Shown here piece by piece: positions 1 through 8,748 of a DNA stretch of 64,000 bases (positions are counted from its first letter, which is position 1; the number at the start of each line of letters is the position of its first letter). Where the stretch lies: the NCBI RefSeq assembly GCF_030499535.1, contig NZ_JASTLB010000001.1, forward strand, positions 7,006,001 through 7,070,000, read 5' to 3'. The position numbers and the translations under genes were made by a program. The DNA comes from Streptomyces sp. TG1A-8 (GTDB lineage: Bacteria > Actinomycetota > Actinomycetes > Streptomycetales > Streptomycetaceae). The notes under the pieces are model-generated. The model worked only from the letters and a program-made list of their open reading frames with translations. It did no database searches and was not told where the DNA came from.

Positions 1-200
1 CACCCCACTTCCGGCCCCACCGCCATCTGATGACCGCCACCGACTACCGCGCCGAGACGACCGTCCGCTTCGCCGTCCGGGACCAGATCACCGGCGCCGC
101 TGACCTGCCCGCCGAGGCCTGAGCGCCGGCCCGAAACCCGACCCACGCCACATTCCGACGCGCCGTCAAAGACCCAGGTACCCAACAGCGTGACAGCGCC
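1..200 (+). mobile_element. IS6-family element A, 3' end only
   Basis: The window opens inside an IS6-type transposase. The last coding part (..HLMTATDYRAETTVRFAVRDQITG..) runs to a TGA at 120-122. A terminal inverted repeat (ACCCAACAGCGTGACAGCGCC) ends at about 200. The sequence is nearly identical to the transposase end of the copy at 36950-37813, which lies in the opposite orientation. The 5' part lies outside the window, so activity cannot be judged. Confidence 0.8.
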
Positions 201-221
201 GTCAGGGCCACTTTTGCGAGT

Positions 222-238
222 ATGCCGACAGTCGGCAT
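222..238. terminator. 17-base palindrome downstream of the XRE pseudogene
   Basis: ATGCCGAC-A-GTCGGCAT is a perfect inverted repeat about 55 bases beyond the end of the minus-strand regulator reading frame. A near copy (TGCCGAC-C-GTCGGCA, 56090-56104) follows the intact relative of the same regulator. The shared position suggests a conserved terminator hairpin. There is no T tract, so an operator is a possible alternative. Confidence 0.45.
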
Positions 239-293
239 CGTGGCTCGGCGCTCGCCGCGCACATGCAGTCGGCTGATCAACGCGTGGGTCGGA

Positions 294-1157
294 TCAGTTG
301 TGCGTGGTGGCCGGTGAGCCGGCGATGGCGGTCAGTCGGAGCTTGGTCTCGTCCTCGCTGCCGGGCGCGGCGGTCATGATGACGATCTTGAGTTCGCGGT
401 CGCCGTCGGTCAGGGTGTCGCAGTCCACCGTGACAGGTCCTACCGAGGGGTGGTCGATCGTCTTGTGGTCCTCGCGGTGCGCGGCCACCTCTCCGGTCGC
501 TCACAGCTCGGCGAATCCGGTGTTGCCGGCGATCAGGTCGCGGATCAGAGAGGCAAGGCGCGTGTCGTGGGGGAAGCGGCCGGTGGCGCGGCGCAGGTCG
601 GAGACGACGGCGTCGGTGGCGTGCCGGCCCGTCTCGGTCACTGGCCACAGTGCGAGGCGGGCGGGGCTTTCGGCGACCGGGAATCTGTCGCGGGCGAAGT
701 TGCGCAGGCGCGGCGGCGAGGCGGAGGGATCGCCGAGGAGTGCGGCCCATCCGTGATTCCACCAGATCAGCTGCCAGTCCGCGGCGAAGACGGCGACCGC
801 GACGTCCCCGAGGCGGGCGAGTACCCGCTGAACGCCGGGCGGGAGATGGTCAGGGACTGTTCCGTGCGACGGTGGGACCAGGTCGGCCAGCCGGTACAGG
901 TGGTCTCGCTCGGCGGTGGACAGTTGCAGGGAGCGCGCCAGGGATGCCACCACGCTCGCTGAGGGTGTGGTGGCGCGTCCTTGTTCCAGGCGTACGATGT
1001 AATTGACCGACATTCCTGCGAGGTCGGCCAGTTCCTCGCGCCGCAGCCTGGCCGTGCGGCGCCCTCGTGCCGTCGGCAATCCGGCGGCCTCCGGGGGCAG
1101 CCGGTCACGCCACGTGCGGATCATCGCGCCCAGTCCGCTTCCGGGTCTTGCCGTCAT
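294..1157 (-). pseudogene. XRE family regulator with MmyB-like C-terminal domain, nonsense mutation
   Basis: The N-terminal helix-turn-helix (..LRREELADLAGMSVNYIVRLEQG..) and the MmyB-type ligand-binding half (..AVFAADWQLIWWNHGWAALLG..) are clear. The frame stops at a TGA (501-503) where the intact relative at 55220-56083 has TGG (..RLWATGEV..). Reading on in the same frame gives ATGEVAAHRED..KIVIMTAAPGSEDETKLRL, matching the relative to its end. One base change has therefore removed about 70 residues. The start at 1157 is chosen by alignment with the relative; an ATG three codons upstream (1166) is possible. The gene diverges from the SDR gene at 1272, the usual arrangement for this regulator type. 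Confidence 0.85.
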
Positions 1158-1271
1158 GTTTCTCATTCTCGTGCGTTCATGGTCGCCGGGGCGGGCGCGA
1201 GGGTGGTACTGCTTTTCCTAACGTCGAAGTCTCCCTGGTCCATACCTCCCAGCCGCAGGAGGATCGAAGGC

Positions 1272-1970
1272 ATGACGATTACCTTCATCACCGGAGCCAA
1301 CAAGGGTCTCGGCCGCGAGACCGCCCGCCGCCTGATCGAGCACGGCCACACCGTGCTCGTCGGAGCCCGCAACCGTGAGCAGGGCGAGGAGGCCGCCGCA
1401 GCGCTCGGCGCACGCTACGTTCCCATCGACGTCAGGGACGACGCGTCCGTGGCCGCCGCGGCCGCGAACGTCGCCGAACACGAGGGCAGGATCGACGTCC
1501 TGATCAACAACGCCGGTGTGCACGGTGCCGCCGGCGATCCCAGCGACCTCACCGCCGCCGATGCCCTCGCCGTTTTCGACGTCAACGTCATCGGCGTCAT
1601 CCGCACCACCACCGCGTTCCTGCCGCTGCTGCGCCGTTCGGATGACCCTATGATCGTCAACGTCAGCAGCGGCATGGGCTCCCTCGCCCTCACCCACGAC
1701 CCCGACCGGCCCGAGTCGCATGTCGTCGCGCCGCTGTACACCTCCTCGAAGGCGGCGCTGACGATGCTGACCACGCAGTACGCCAAGGGACTCAAGGACA
1801 TCCGCGTCAACGCCGCCGATCCCGGCTACACCGCGACCGACCTCAACGGTCACAGCGGCCCCCAGACCGTCACCGAGGGCACGGACGCGATCGTGGCCCT
1901 CGCCACCGAGGGGCCCGGCGCCGCAACCGGGCGCTTCGTCTCCCGCCATGGCGAGATCGCCTGGTCCTGA
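1272..1970 (+). CDS. SDR family NAD(P)-dependent oxidoreductase
   Basis: This is a 232-residue classical short-chain dehydrogenase. The cofactor motif TGANKGLG is at residues 7-14, NNAG at 79-82, the catalytic serine in VSSG at about 132, and YxxxK at Y156/K160. The KG in TGANKGLG, together with length and spacing, fits the carbonyl-reductase-like SDRs that reduce small carbonyls in the cytoplasm. The ATG at 1272 is preferred because the Rossmann strand (MTITFITGAN) begins at once and an AGGAGGA sequence lies about 7 bases upstream. The gene diverges from the broken XRE gene, which was probably its regulator; with that lost, expression may now be constitutive. Substrate is not predictable. 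Confidence 0.9.
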   Translation: MTITFITGANKGLGRETARRLIEHGHTVLVGARNREQGEEAAAALGARYVPIDVRDDASVAAAAANVAEHEGRIDVLINNAGVHGAAGDPSDLTAADALAVFDVNVIGVIRTTTAFLPLLRRSDDPMIVNVSSGMGSLALTHDPDRPESHVVAPLYTSSKAALTMLTTQYAKGLKDIRVNAADPGYTATDLNGHSGPQTVTEGTDAIVALATEGPGAATGRFVSRHGEIAWS

Positions 1971-2054
1971 ACCTGTTCGGGCTGGACCAGCCGTTCAAGG
2001 CGACCACGAAGACGTCGCAATTTTCGGGTGGGTCCGCGGCACAGATCGCACTGG

Positions 2055-2556
2055 GGCGCTGTCACGTTGTTGGGTGGGTAGGCGTGTGATGGTGCGTTGT
2101 GGTGTGGTGGAGCCCGGTTCCGGGTGGTGCTCAGGCCGTGGTGGAGGGGCCGGCGCCGCCGGTGATCTGCTCCCAGGTGGCGAAGCGGAGGGTCATCTCG
2201 GCCCGATGGCTGTGGGCGGTCATCAGGTGGCGGCGGGGCCGGAAGTGGGGTGAGACGCCGCTGAACGCGGACGGGAACCGCTGGGCTGCGCCCATGCTGC
2301 GGAAGCCTTTCATCGCGTGTTCGCGCTGCTTGGTGGGCGGGTGGCTGTTGTCCGCCGTGTTGTTCGGGCCCTCGTGACAGCGGTGCTCGACGGTAGGGCA
2401 TGACCTCGCGGTGGGCCGCTCGGTAGGAGCGGAGCTTGTCGGTGACGGCCACCCGCGGCACCGCACCGGTCTTCTTCATCAGCCTGCGCAAGAAGCGCCT
2501 GGCCGCGGCCGTGTCCCGGCGGCTCTGCACCAGGATGTCCAGCACCATGCCGCCCT
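2055..2556 (-). mobile_element. IS6-family element B, truncated (3' part)
   Basis: The outer repeat GGCGCTGTCACGTTGTTGGG starts at about 2055. The minus strand encodes the C-terminal part of an IS6 transposase in shifting frames (VLDILVQSRRDTAAARRFLRRLMKKTGAVPRVAVTDKLRS..., ..TADNSHPPTKQREHAMKGF..). Homology stops at about 2556, where element C begins in the opposite orientation, so the 5' part has been lost. It cannot encode a working transposase. Confidence 0.8.
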
Positions 2557-3421
2557 GCGTTGTCACGTTGGCTGACCGGCCTGGAATGATCTTGGAGTTG
2601 ATCGTGCCGGGGAGGGTTTCGCTCGTGTCGTCCGCGCCGCCGTCGTACAAGGGTCACCGGTACCCGGTGGAGATCATCTCCCACTGAGTACGGCTGTACC
2701 ACCGCTTCCCGCTCGGTTTCCGCGAGGCTGAGGAGCTGATGCTCGAGCGCGGCGTCATCGTCTCCCACGAGACGATGACGCCGCTGGTGCGCGAAGTTCG
2801 GGCAGGGCTACGTCAACGGCCTGCGCCGACGGCGGCCCCGGCCCGGCGACACATGGCACCTGGACGAGGTCTTCATCAAGACCGGCGGCGAGCGGAAGTA
2901 CCTGTGGCGGGCCGTCGACGCCGGCGGCAACGTGCTCGACATCCTCGTACAGAACCGGCGGGACACCGCTGCTGCCCGCCACTTCTTCCGTAAGCTGCTC
3001 AAGAAGACGCGCACGGCGCCCGGGGTGGTCGTCACCGGCAAGCTCCGCTCCTACCGAGCGGCCCACCGCGAGGTCATGCCCTGCGTCGAGCACCGGCAGT
3101 CGAAGTACCTCAACAACCGGGCAGAGAGCAGCCACCAGCCCACCCGGCAGCGCGAACGCGCGATGAAGGGCTTGGCGCTCGGCCGGCGGGGCACAGCGGT
3201 TCCTGTCCGCGTTCAGCGGCATCTCACCGCACTTCCGGCCCCGCCGCCACCTGATGACCGCCCACAGCCATCGCGCCGAGATGACCCTCCGCTTCGCCAT
3301 CCGGGAGCAGGTCACCGGCGTCGGCCGGCCCACCACGGCCTGAACACAGGCCCGGGCCGCGGGCCCACCACACCCCGACACACCATCAAACAGTCACGCA
3401 CCCAACAACGTGACAACGCCC
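2557..3421 (+). mobile_element. IS6-family element C, full length but degenerate
   Basis: The ends GCGTTGTCACGTTGGCTGACC (2557) and CAACGTGACAACGCCC (to 3421) are inverted repeats. The plus strand encodes pieces of a transposase: PPSYKGHRYPVEIISH, then a stop at 2686-2688, later TWHLDEVFIKTGGERKYLWRAVDAGGNVLDILVQNRRDTAAARHFFRKLLKK and NNRAESSHQPTRQRERAMKG. Besides the internal TGA there are at least two frameshifts, one near 2780 and one near 3185. It lacks the extra base near the NVLDILV codons that elements D, E and G share, so it represents an older or separate lineage. Confidence 0.85.
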
Positions 3422-3538
3422 TTGGATCCGCCTTGGCGGCGGACGACAAGTAGGTGCCCCCTCCCGTGGGCCGCGCGACAGACTGATTTCACCTTGCCGG
3501 GCATCCTGCGCGGTGGGTCGGTGCATGTCTGCGCCGGC

Positions 3539-5806
3539 TCAGTCGACCGCCCGCCGCGTCCCCGCATGTGCGAGTGTCCGGCGGTCGTCCGCGGGCACCA
3601 TAAGCTCGAACCAGACGGTTTTGCCGCGCCCGCTGGGCGAGTTGCCCCACCCGGAAGCGAGAGCAGAGACGATGAGCAGGCCCCGGCCGCCCTCGGCCTG
3701 ATCCTCCGCCCGGGGCAAGGTCACGGGCTCGGCCGGACGGGGGTCGCTGTCGCGTACCTCTACCCGCAGACAGGTCTCGTACCGCCGGACGTACACATTT
3801 ACGTCACTGTCGCCATGGACGAGGGCGTTGGTGACCACTTCTGAGGCCAGGAGTTCCGCGGTGTCCGCCAGTTCGGGCAGTTCCCAGGCGACCAGCCATT
3901 TCCGCAGCTGCTCTCGCGTGCGATGGACGCCTTGGAGGTCGCGACGCTGGATGACGTACTCGCGTACATTCGCCTGCGCCCTTTCGCGGGCGCCCTCGTA
4001 GCGCAGAAGCAGCATCGCTGCATCGTCACCGCGGGAGCGCAGTCCCACGGCGGTGGCGACGATCCGGTCGGCCAAGGTCTCCAGCTCCCCCTCCGACATC
4101 CCGACGGCGGAGCCCAACGCGTGGGCAAATTCGTCGTCGGAGCCAGCAAGCCCGTCGGTATAGAGGGCGATCAGGGTGCCGGGGGTGAGGGGAACGTCCG
4201 TGACGCGGTAGTCCGGATTCTCCTGCACTCCGAGCGGGACGCCGATCTCGGCCTCTGCCGACAGCGCATGGCCGTCCGCCGTACGGATGAAGGGCGGAAG
4301 GCTTCCCGCGGTTGCAACGCGCATCTTGTCCGCGGCGGGGTCGAACAGAACACAACAGCACGTAGCGAACAGGTCGGTCTCCAGCTCAAGGAGCAACCGA
4401 TTGGTCCGCTTCAGTACTGTCACGGGATCATGTCCCTCCGTGGCATAGGCCCGCACCGCACTGTGCAACTGGCCCATTACCACGGCCGCCGTCGTGTTGT
4501 GGCCCTGAACGTCGCCGATGACCGCAACCACGCTGCCGTCGGCAAGACCGATCAGGTCGTACCAGTCGCCGCCGAGATCAGCTCCGGCCACAGCCGGAAC
4601 GTACCTGCTGGTGGCGACAACACCAGGCGGTTGGGGCAACATACGCGGCAGAAGAGCCTGCTGCAGCTTCTCGGCAAGGGCGTACTGTGCGTCGTACAAC
4701 TGTGTGCGTTCAAAACTCTGGCCCAGGAGAGTGGACAGAGCCGTGAGCACCGCATGGGTGGTCTTGACGTCCGGGCTGTCGGCACTGAGCCCGAGGGAGC
4801 AGACGCCCACGACGCGATCGCTGGCGGTCAGCGGCAGCACCACCCACGTACAGTCACGGTCACCGTGTTCGGTCGATTGCGTTTCGAGCAATCTGCCGCG
4901 CGTCGCCTCGCTCGTCCCCGGATAGACAAGTCGGCGCCGCTGGGAGATCGCATCCGTTTCCGGCGTATCCCTGCTCAGGGGCAAGCCGTCGAGTGTACGG
5001 AGGTACTCGCGCGAGCAGCCTGACGCCCCTGCGAGATGCAGCCGGTCCCCTTCGATGAGGCTGATGGAAATCGCCCTCGCCCGGAAAGCGGGCGCAATGC
5101 GTTCAAGGGCCAGGGTCGTGGCTTCCCTGGTATGCCTCGTTGAGGTCAGAAGAAGAGTGAGCTTGTGCAGGTGGTAAACGAGGGGAGCGGTCCGCGGTGC
5201 GATCGGGTACTGGGCTGAGCCGTCCGTCCCGCTCTCCGGCGGTTCGGCGGACACGACGAGGGGCAGCGGTGCCGGAGCCATAGAGACACCGTTGGCTGCA
5301 AGTGCATCCAGTCGGCGGGAAAGCAGGTCCGCCGTGCGCAGCAGGTAGGCCCTGTCCTCTTCAGGAAGGGCACGAAAGGGCTCGGGCCAAAAGGCGGTGA
5401 GAGTACCGAACCGGCGCATACCGGAAGCCAGGGGCGCGGCCGAGACCGTGGACGGGAACGACACCGAGACGGCCAATGAGATCGCGAACTCCGGGTGCTT
5501 GCCCTGAATGTCGATCGAGTGGCGTGTAGTTACTTCCCCCGACCGGTAGGCGGCTGCGGAGGCGTAAGCGTCGTCGGCCACCGCCAAGCTCTCCAGAGAG
5601 GCTACGCCCAGCGGCGATACGGCCATTACGGCAGCGTTCAGTGTGGACGTCGCCTCAGCGTACAGATAGATCGCGACCGAAGACGCGCTCAGGTCATGCA
5701 GGCACTGCCGGACACACTCGACCAGCGCCTCGTCCCGCTCCGCCACGCCGGGCCCGGGTTGGTGGAGCAGCACGCGCTCGGGCTCGAAAGGATCTGTGAA
5801 GTTCAT
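3539..5806 (-). CDS. SpoIIE/PP2C-type protein phosphatase with GAF domains and RsbW-like ATPase domain
   Basis: This 755-residue cytoplasmic signalling protein has two GAF-like sensor regions (about 25-175 and 210-365), a PP2C/SpoIIE phosphatase domain (about 385-600) and a C-terminal HATPase_c domain (about 610-740). The phosphatase metal-binding acidic residues are seen in GGDWYD (about 412), IGDVQGH, ALYTDGL and GDDAAM. The ATPase has an N box (ELLASEVVTNALVHG, about 652), a G1 box (VRDSDPRP) and a G2 box (GGRGLLIV). Such proteins dephosphorylate anti-sigma-antagonists and phosphorylate them or bind sigma partners, in stress or developmental control. No membrane segments are seen. The gene stands alone between two IS6 elements, with no sigma or STAS partner gene in this window. 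Confidence 0.92.
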   Translation of the reverse strand: MNFTDPFEPERVLLHQPGPGVAERDEALVECVRQCLHDLSASSVAIYLYAEATSTLNAAVMAVSPLGVASLESLAVADDAYASAAAYRSGEVTTRHSIDIQGKHPEFAISLAVSVSFPSTVSAAPLASGMRRFGTLTAFWPEPFRALPEEDRAYLLRTADLLSRRLDALAANGVSMAPAPLPLVVSAEPPESGTDGSAQYPIAPRTAPLVYHLHKLTLLLTSTRHTREATTLALERIAPAFRARAISISLIEGDRLHLAGASGCSREYLRTLDGLPLSRDTPETDAISQRRRLVYPGTSEATRGRLLETQSTEHGDRDCTWVVLPLTASDRVVGVCSLGLSADSPDVKTTHAVLTALSTLLGQSFERTQLYDAQYALAEKLQQALLPRMLPQPPGVVATSRYVPAVAGADLGGDWYDLIGLADGSVVAVIGDVQGHNTTAAVVMGQLHSAVRAYATEGHDPVTVLKRTNRLLLELETDLFATCCCVLFDPAADKMRVATAGSLPPFIRTADGHALSAEAEIGVPLGVQENPDYRVTDVPLTPGTLIALYTDGLAGSDDEFAHALGSAVGMSEGELETLADRIVATAVGLRSRGDDAAMLLLRYEGARERAQANVREYVIQRRDLQGVHRTREQLRKWLVAWELPELADTAELLASEVVTNALVHGDSDVNVYVRRYETCLRVEVRDSDPRPAEPVTLPRAEDQAEGGRGLLIVSALASGWGNSPSGRGKTVWFELMVPADDRRTLAHAGTRRAVD

Positions 5807-5949
5807 AGATCACCGAACCGCGGAGCCGGTGCCGACGCGGTATCCACCTTTCTCCTTCACGCCATCGTAACGCGGTCGGCGCGTCCCGGCGCTGTATGGG
5901 AGGACTCGAGTGAAAGTCAGGGGATCATCCCCCATGCGAACGGTCCCAA

Positions 5950-6816
5950 GGGCGTTGTGACGTTGTTGGGTGTGTGGCTGCCTGGCGGTGCGTGGGGGCG
6001 TGGTGGGTTGGGGAGCCGGGCCTGTGGTCAGGCGGTGGCGGCAAGGCCGGCGGTGCCGGTGATCTGGTCTAAGATCGTGAAGCGGGTGCTCGTCTCGGCG
6101 CGGTGGGTGGTGGCGGTCATCAGGTGTCGGCGGGGGCGGAAGTGGGGCGGGATGCCGCTGAACGCGGACAGCAACCGCTGGGCTGCGCCCCTGGAGCGGA
6201 AAGCCTTTCATCGCGCGTTCGCGCTGCCTGGTGGGCTGGTGGCTGTTGTCCGCCGTGTTGTTCGGGCCCTTGTGACAGCGGTGCTCGACGGTAGGGCATG
6301 ACCTCGCGGTGGGCCGCTCGGCAGGAGCGGAGCTTGCCGGTGACCAGAACCCGCGGCACTGCACCGGTCTTCTTCAGCGGGCGGCGGAAGAACCGCCTGG
6401 CCGCGGTCTTGTCCCGGCGGTTGTGCACGAGGATGTCCAAGATCGTTGCCGTTTTGGTCGACGGCCCGCCACCGGTACTTCTGCTCACCGTTGACCTGGA
6501 TGAAGACTTCGTCCAGGTGTCACTTGTCCCCGGGCCGAGGCTGTCGGCGGCGCAGCGCGCCTGCGCAGGCCTGCCCGAACTTCGCGCACCGGCGGCGGAC
6601 CGTTTCGCAGGAGACGACGACCCCGCGCCCGGGCATCAGCTCCTCCACCCCGCGCAACGACAGCGGGAAGCGGTGGTACAGCCACCCACAGGGGGAGACG
6701 ACCTCCACCGGGTACCGCTGACCCTGGTACGACAACGACGCGCCCCCCACGGACCACCCTTCCCAGACTGATCAACCCGAAGATCACCCCACCGGTCAGC
6801 CAACGTGACAGCGCCC
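5950..6816 (-). mobile_element. IS6-family element D, full length, frameshifted transposase
   Basis: The inverted ends are GGGCGTTGTGACGTTGTTGGG (5950) and CCAACGTGACAGCGCCC (to 6816). The minus-strand transposase starts near 6750 (MGGASLSYQGQRYPVEVVSP..) and runs to ..WRAVDQNGN, then shifts frame by one extra base at about 6448 into ILDILVHNRRDKTAARRFFRR, and shifts again in the C-terminal third. It is almost identical to element G (49178-50046), which is in the opposite orientation. No 8-base target duplication is visible. Confidence 0.85.
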
Positions 6817-6867
6817 TGCACCGTGCCGCCGCGCTGGGACAGCGGCACAGGTGTGCGGCGCTCCAAG

Positions 6868-7806
6868 ATGTCGGGGTTACCCAGTACCGGTTTGGAAGGG
6901 AATCACAGGTCCGATGACACACTCGCCATCTCTCACTCCCGCTTCGGGATCATGACCGCTCCCGCGCAGGTCGAATACCACGACCTCCTGCGGATCTGGC
7001 GCGAGGCCGACGCCATCCCGGAGATCGAGCACGCGTGGTTGTTCGATCACCTGATGCCGATCGGCGGCGATCCGAAAGGCCCCGCATACGAAGGGTGGAC
7101 GCTGCTCTCGGCCCTCGCCGCACAGACCCGGCGACTCCGTCTGGGTGTACTGGTGACCAGCAAACGCATCCGGCCGCCCGCCGTACTCGCCAAGATCGCC
7201 GCTACCGTGGACGTCATCTCCGGCGGACGCCTCGACTTCGGTATCGGTGTCGGCTCACGCCCTAGCCACCCCGTGGCGCGGCGCGAGTACGAAGCCCACG
7301 GTCTTCCCTTCCACGAAACAGCCCACGCCCTGGCCAGCCTCGCCGAGGCATGTACGGTGATCCGGCGGCTGTGGACCGAGACCGAACGGTTCGACTTCCA
7401 CGGCACCTACATCCAGCTGACCGGTGCATTTGGCAACCCGAAACCCGTTCAACGCCCTCACCCACCCATTCTGATCGTCGGGCGCGCGTCCTCGACGCTG
7501 CGCGTGGTCGCCGAACACGCCGATCTCTGGAACATCCCCGGCGACGACATCGACGACGCTGTCCAGCACAACGCGCTGCTGGACCGCTACTGCACCGACA
7601 TTGGGCGCAACCCCTCCTCGATCACGCGCTCCATCCTGCTCCCGGTCTCCTACGACGCCCCCCGACGTAACCCGGGGCACGATCCGCAGGGCGACCGACG
7701 CCGGCTTCCGGCACATCGTCCTAGCCTAGCAGCGCCCTACCCCGACAACGTCGCACGGTGGGTCACCGAGGAACTCATCAACGCCTACGCCTCGGCCCCT
7801 CAATGA
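6868..7806 (+). CDS. LLM class (F420/flavin-dependent) oxidoreductase, possibly damaged
   Basis: A luciferase-like TIM-barrel monooxygenase/reductase of about 310 residues. The family N-terminus RFGIMTAPAQVEYHDLLRIWREAD, then EHAWLFDHLMPIGGDP, LGVLVTSKRIRPPAVLAKIAATVDVISGGRLDFGIGVG and HPPILIVG, are all present. Relatives usually start at the Met just before RFGIM; here that codon is TCC, so the start is pushed upstream and 6868 is the first good ATG. Near 7660-7735 the frame leaves the family sequence: the next frame reads PPDVTRGTIRRATDAGFRHIVLA, and the original frame resumes at YPDNVARWVTEELI. This looks like two compensating indels replacing about 23 residues. The gene abuts IS element D, which may have removed its promoter and start. 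Confidence 0.75.
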   Translation: MSGLPSTGLEGNHRSDDTLAISHSRFGIMTAPAQVEYHDLLRIWREADAIPEIEHAWLFDHLMPIGGDPKGPAYEGWTLLSALAAQTRRLRLGVLVTSKRIRPPAVLAKIAATVDVISGGRLDFGIGVGSRPSHPVARREYEAHGLPFHETAHALASLAEACTVIRRLWTETERFDFHGTYIQLTGAFGNPKPVQRPHPPILIVGRASSTLRVVAEHADLWNIPGDDIDDAVQHNALLDRYCTDIGRNPSSITRSILLPVSYDAPRRNPGHDPQGDRRRLPAHRPSLAAPYPDNVARWVTEELINAYASAPQ

Positions 7807-7905
7807 CTTTCGGCCGGTCCTTCGCCGCCGGCTAGCCACATCCGAGCATCGACAACCGACGACAATGGCGCGGATTCGGGCGCCGGGCCAACGACCGATA
7901 AGGGG

Positions 7906-8724
7906 TCAGGGCTGCCCTCCCCGCTCCAGGGGAATCCTCTCGCCCGCCTCGATTGCGATGGGCAGCCGATTCTCCGAGGGCGGCAGCGGGCAGGTCGCCA
8001 GATCGGTGTAGGCGCACGGCAGGTTCCCTGCGCGGTTGAAGTCGAGGTTCACCCGCCCCTCCGTGTCCGGGGCCTCGATCTGCAGGGAACGGTTTGCCGC
8101 GTACGTCGTCACGCCCGAGGTCCGGTCGGTGAACAGGACCATCAGGCTTCTGGGGGTCTTGCCGTTGAACGCGGTGAGCCGGTGAACCGCACCGTCGAAC
8201 TCGAACTCGACCTGGCCGGGCGAGACGTACACGTGCTCCAGCCCTTCCACCGTGGCACCGACCGTCACCGGGCGCGGTTCTGCGAAGGGGAGGAAGCGGC
8301 CCTCACGCACCCAGCGCGGGTCAGGAGTATATGCAGGGGTGTACCTGAACGCCGTACGCAGGGCGTTGCTGGGATGACGGGGACGCAGTATGTCATGGCC
8401 GCCGCGCTTGGCGATCTCTATCCGGGCTTCGCCGACGCCGGCGAATTGGCTGTCCCGCTCGGCGATCACTCCGAAGTCGTGCCGACCGTACACTGTCTCA
8501 CCGTCGACAGTCAGTTGCTCGTGCTCGGCAAGTTCGACCACTACTCCCCGTGCGGTGCTCGACCAGGCTCCAGGGGCGTCCTCGAACCGAGTCGGCTCTT
8601 CGCTGAGCCAGTGCAGGCTCGTGATCGCGAGAAAGCCGTGGGGACTAGCGAGGTTTCGATCCTTTCGCTCATGCCACTGCTTCCATGCTTCGGTGAAGCT
8701 CTGCTGGTCGACACCCTGGGGCAT
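7906..8724 (-). CDS. DUF1684 domain-containing protein
   Basis: The 272-residue protein has the landmarks of DUF1684: an N-terminal WHERKDRNLASPHGFLAITSLHWL segment, a middle IEIAKRGGHDILRPRHPSN, and a C-terminal LDFNRAGNLPCAYTDLATCPLPPSENRLPIAIEAGER with the conserved FNRA.NPPCAY-type motif. It has no signal peptide and the biochemical function of the family is not established. The start is supported by AGGAGGA eight bases upstream of ATG 8724. An IS5 element begins only 25 bases upstream, so its native promoter is separated from it, and expression may depend on the IS. Confidence 0.88.
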   Translation of the reverse strand: MPQGVDQQSFTEAWKQWHERKDRNLASPHGFLAITSLHWLSEEPTRFEDAPGAWSSTARGVVVELAEHEQLTVDGETVYGRHDFGVIAERDSQFAGVGEARIEIAKRGGHDILRPRHPSNALRTAFRYTPAYTPDPRWVREGRFLPFAEPRPVTVGATVEGLEHVYVSPGQVEFEFDGAVHRLTAFNGKTPRSLMVLFTDRTSGVTTYAANRSLQIEAPDTEGRVNLDFNRAGNLPCAYTDLATCPLPPSENRLPIAIEAGERIPLERGGQP

Positions 8725-8743
8725 GTGGACTCCTCCTACAGGA

Positions 8744-8748
8744 CTTAG
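8744..8748. repeat. Left target duplication of the IS5 element (CTTAG)
   Basis: CTTAG lies immediately before the left end AGGTCATCTCATTTGG and again at 9598-9602 after the right end. The inner TTAG fits the YTAR target preference of the IS5 family. Confidence 0.75.

Noticed and set aside
5942..6824. Target-site duplication of IS6 element D
   Set aside because: The 8 bases on each side (GGTCCCAA and TGCACCGT) do not match, so no duplication is claimed.
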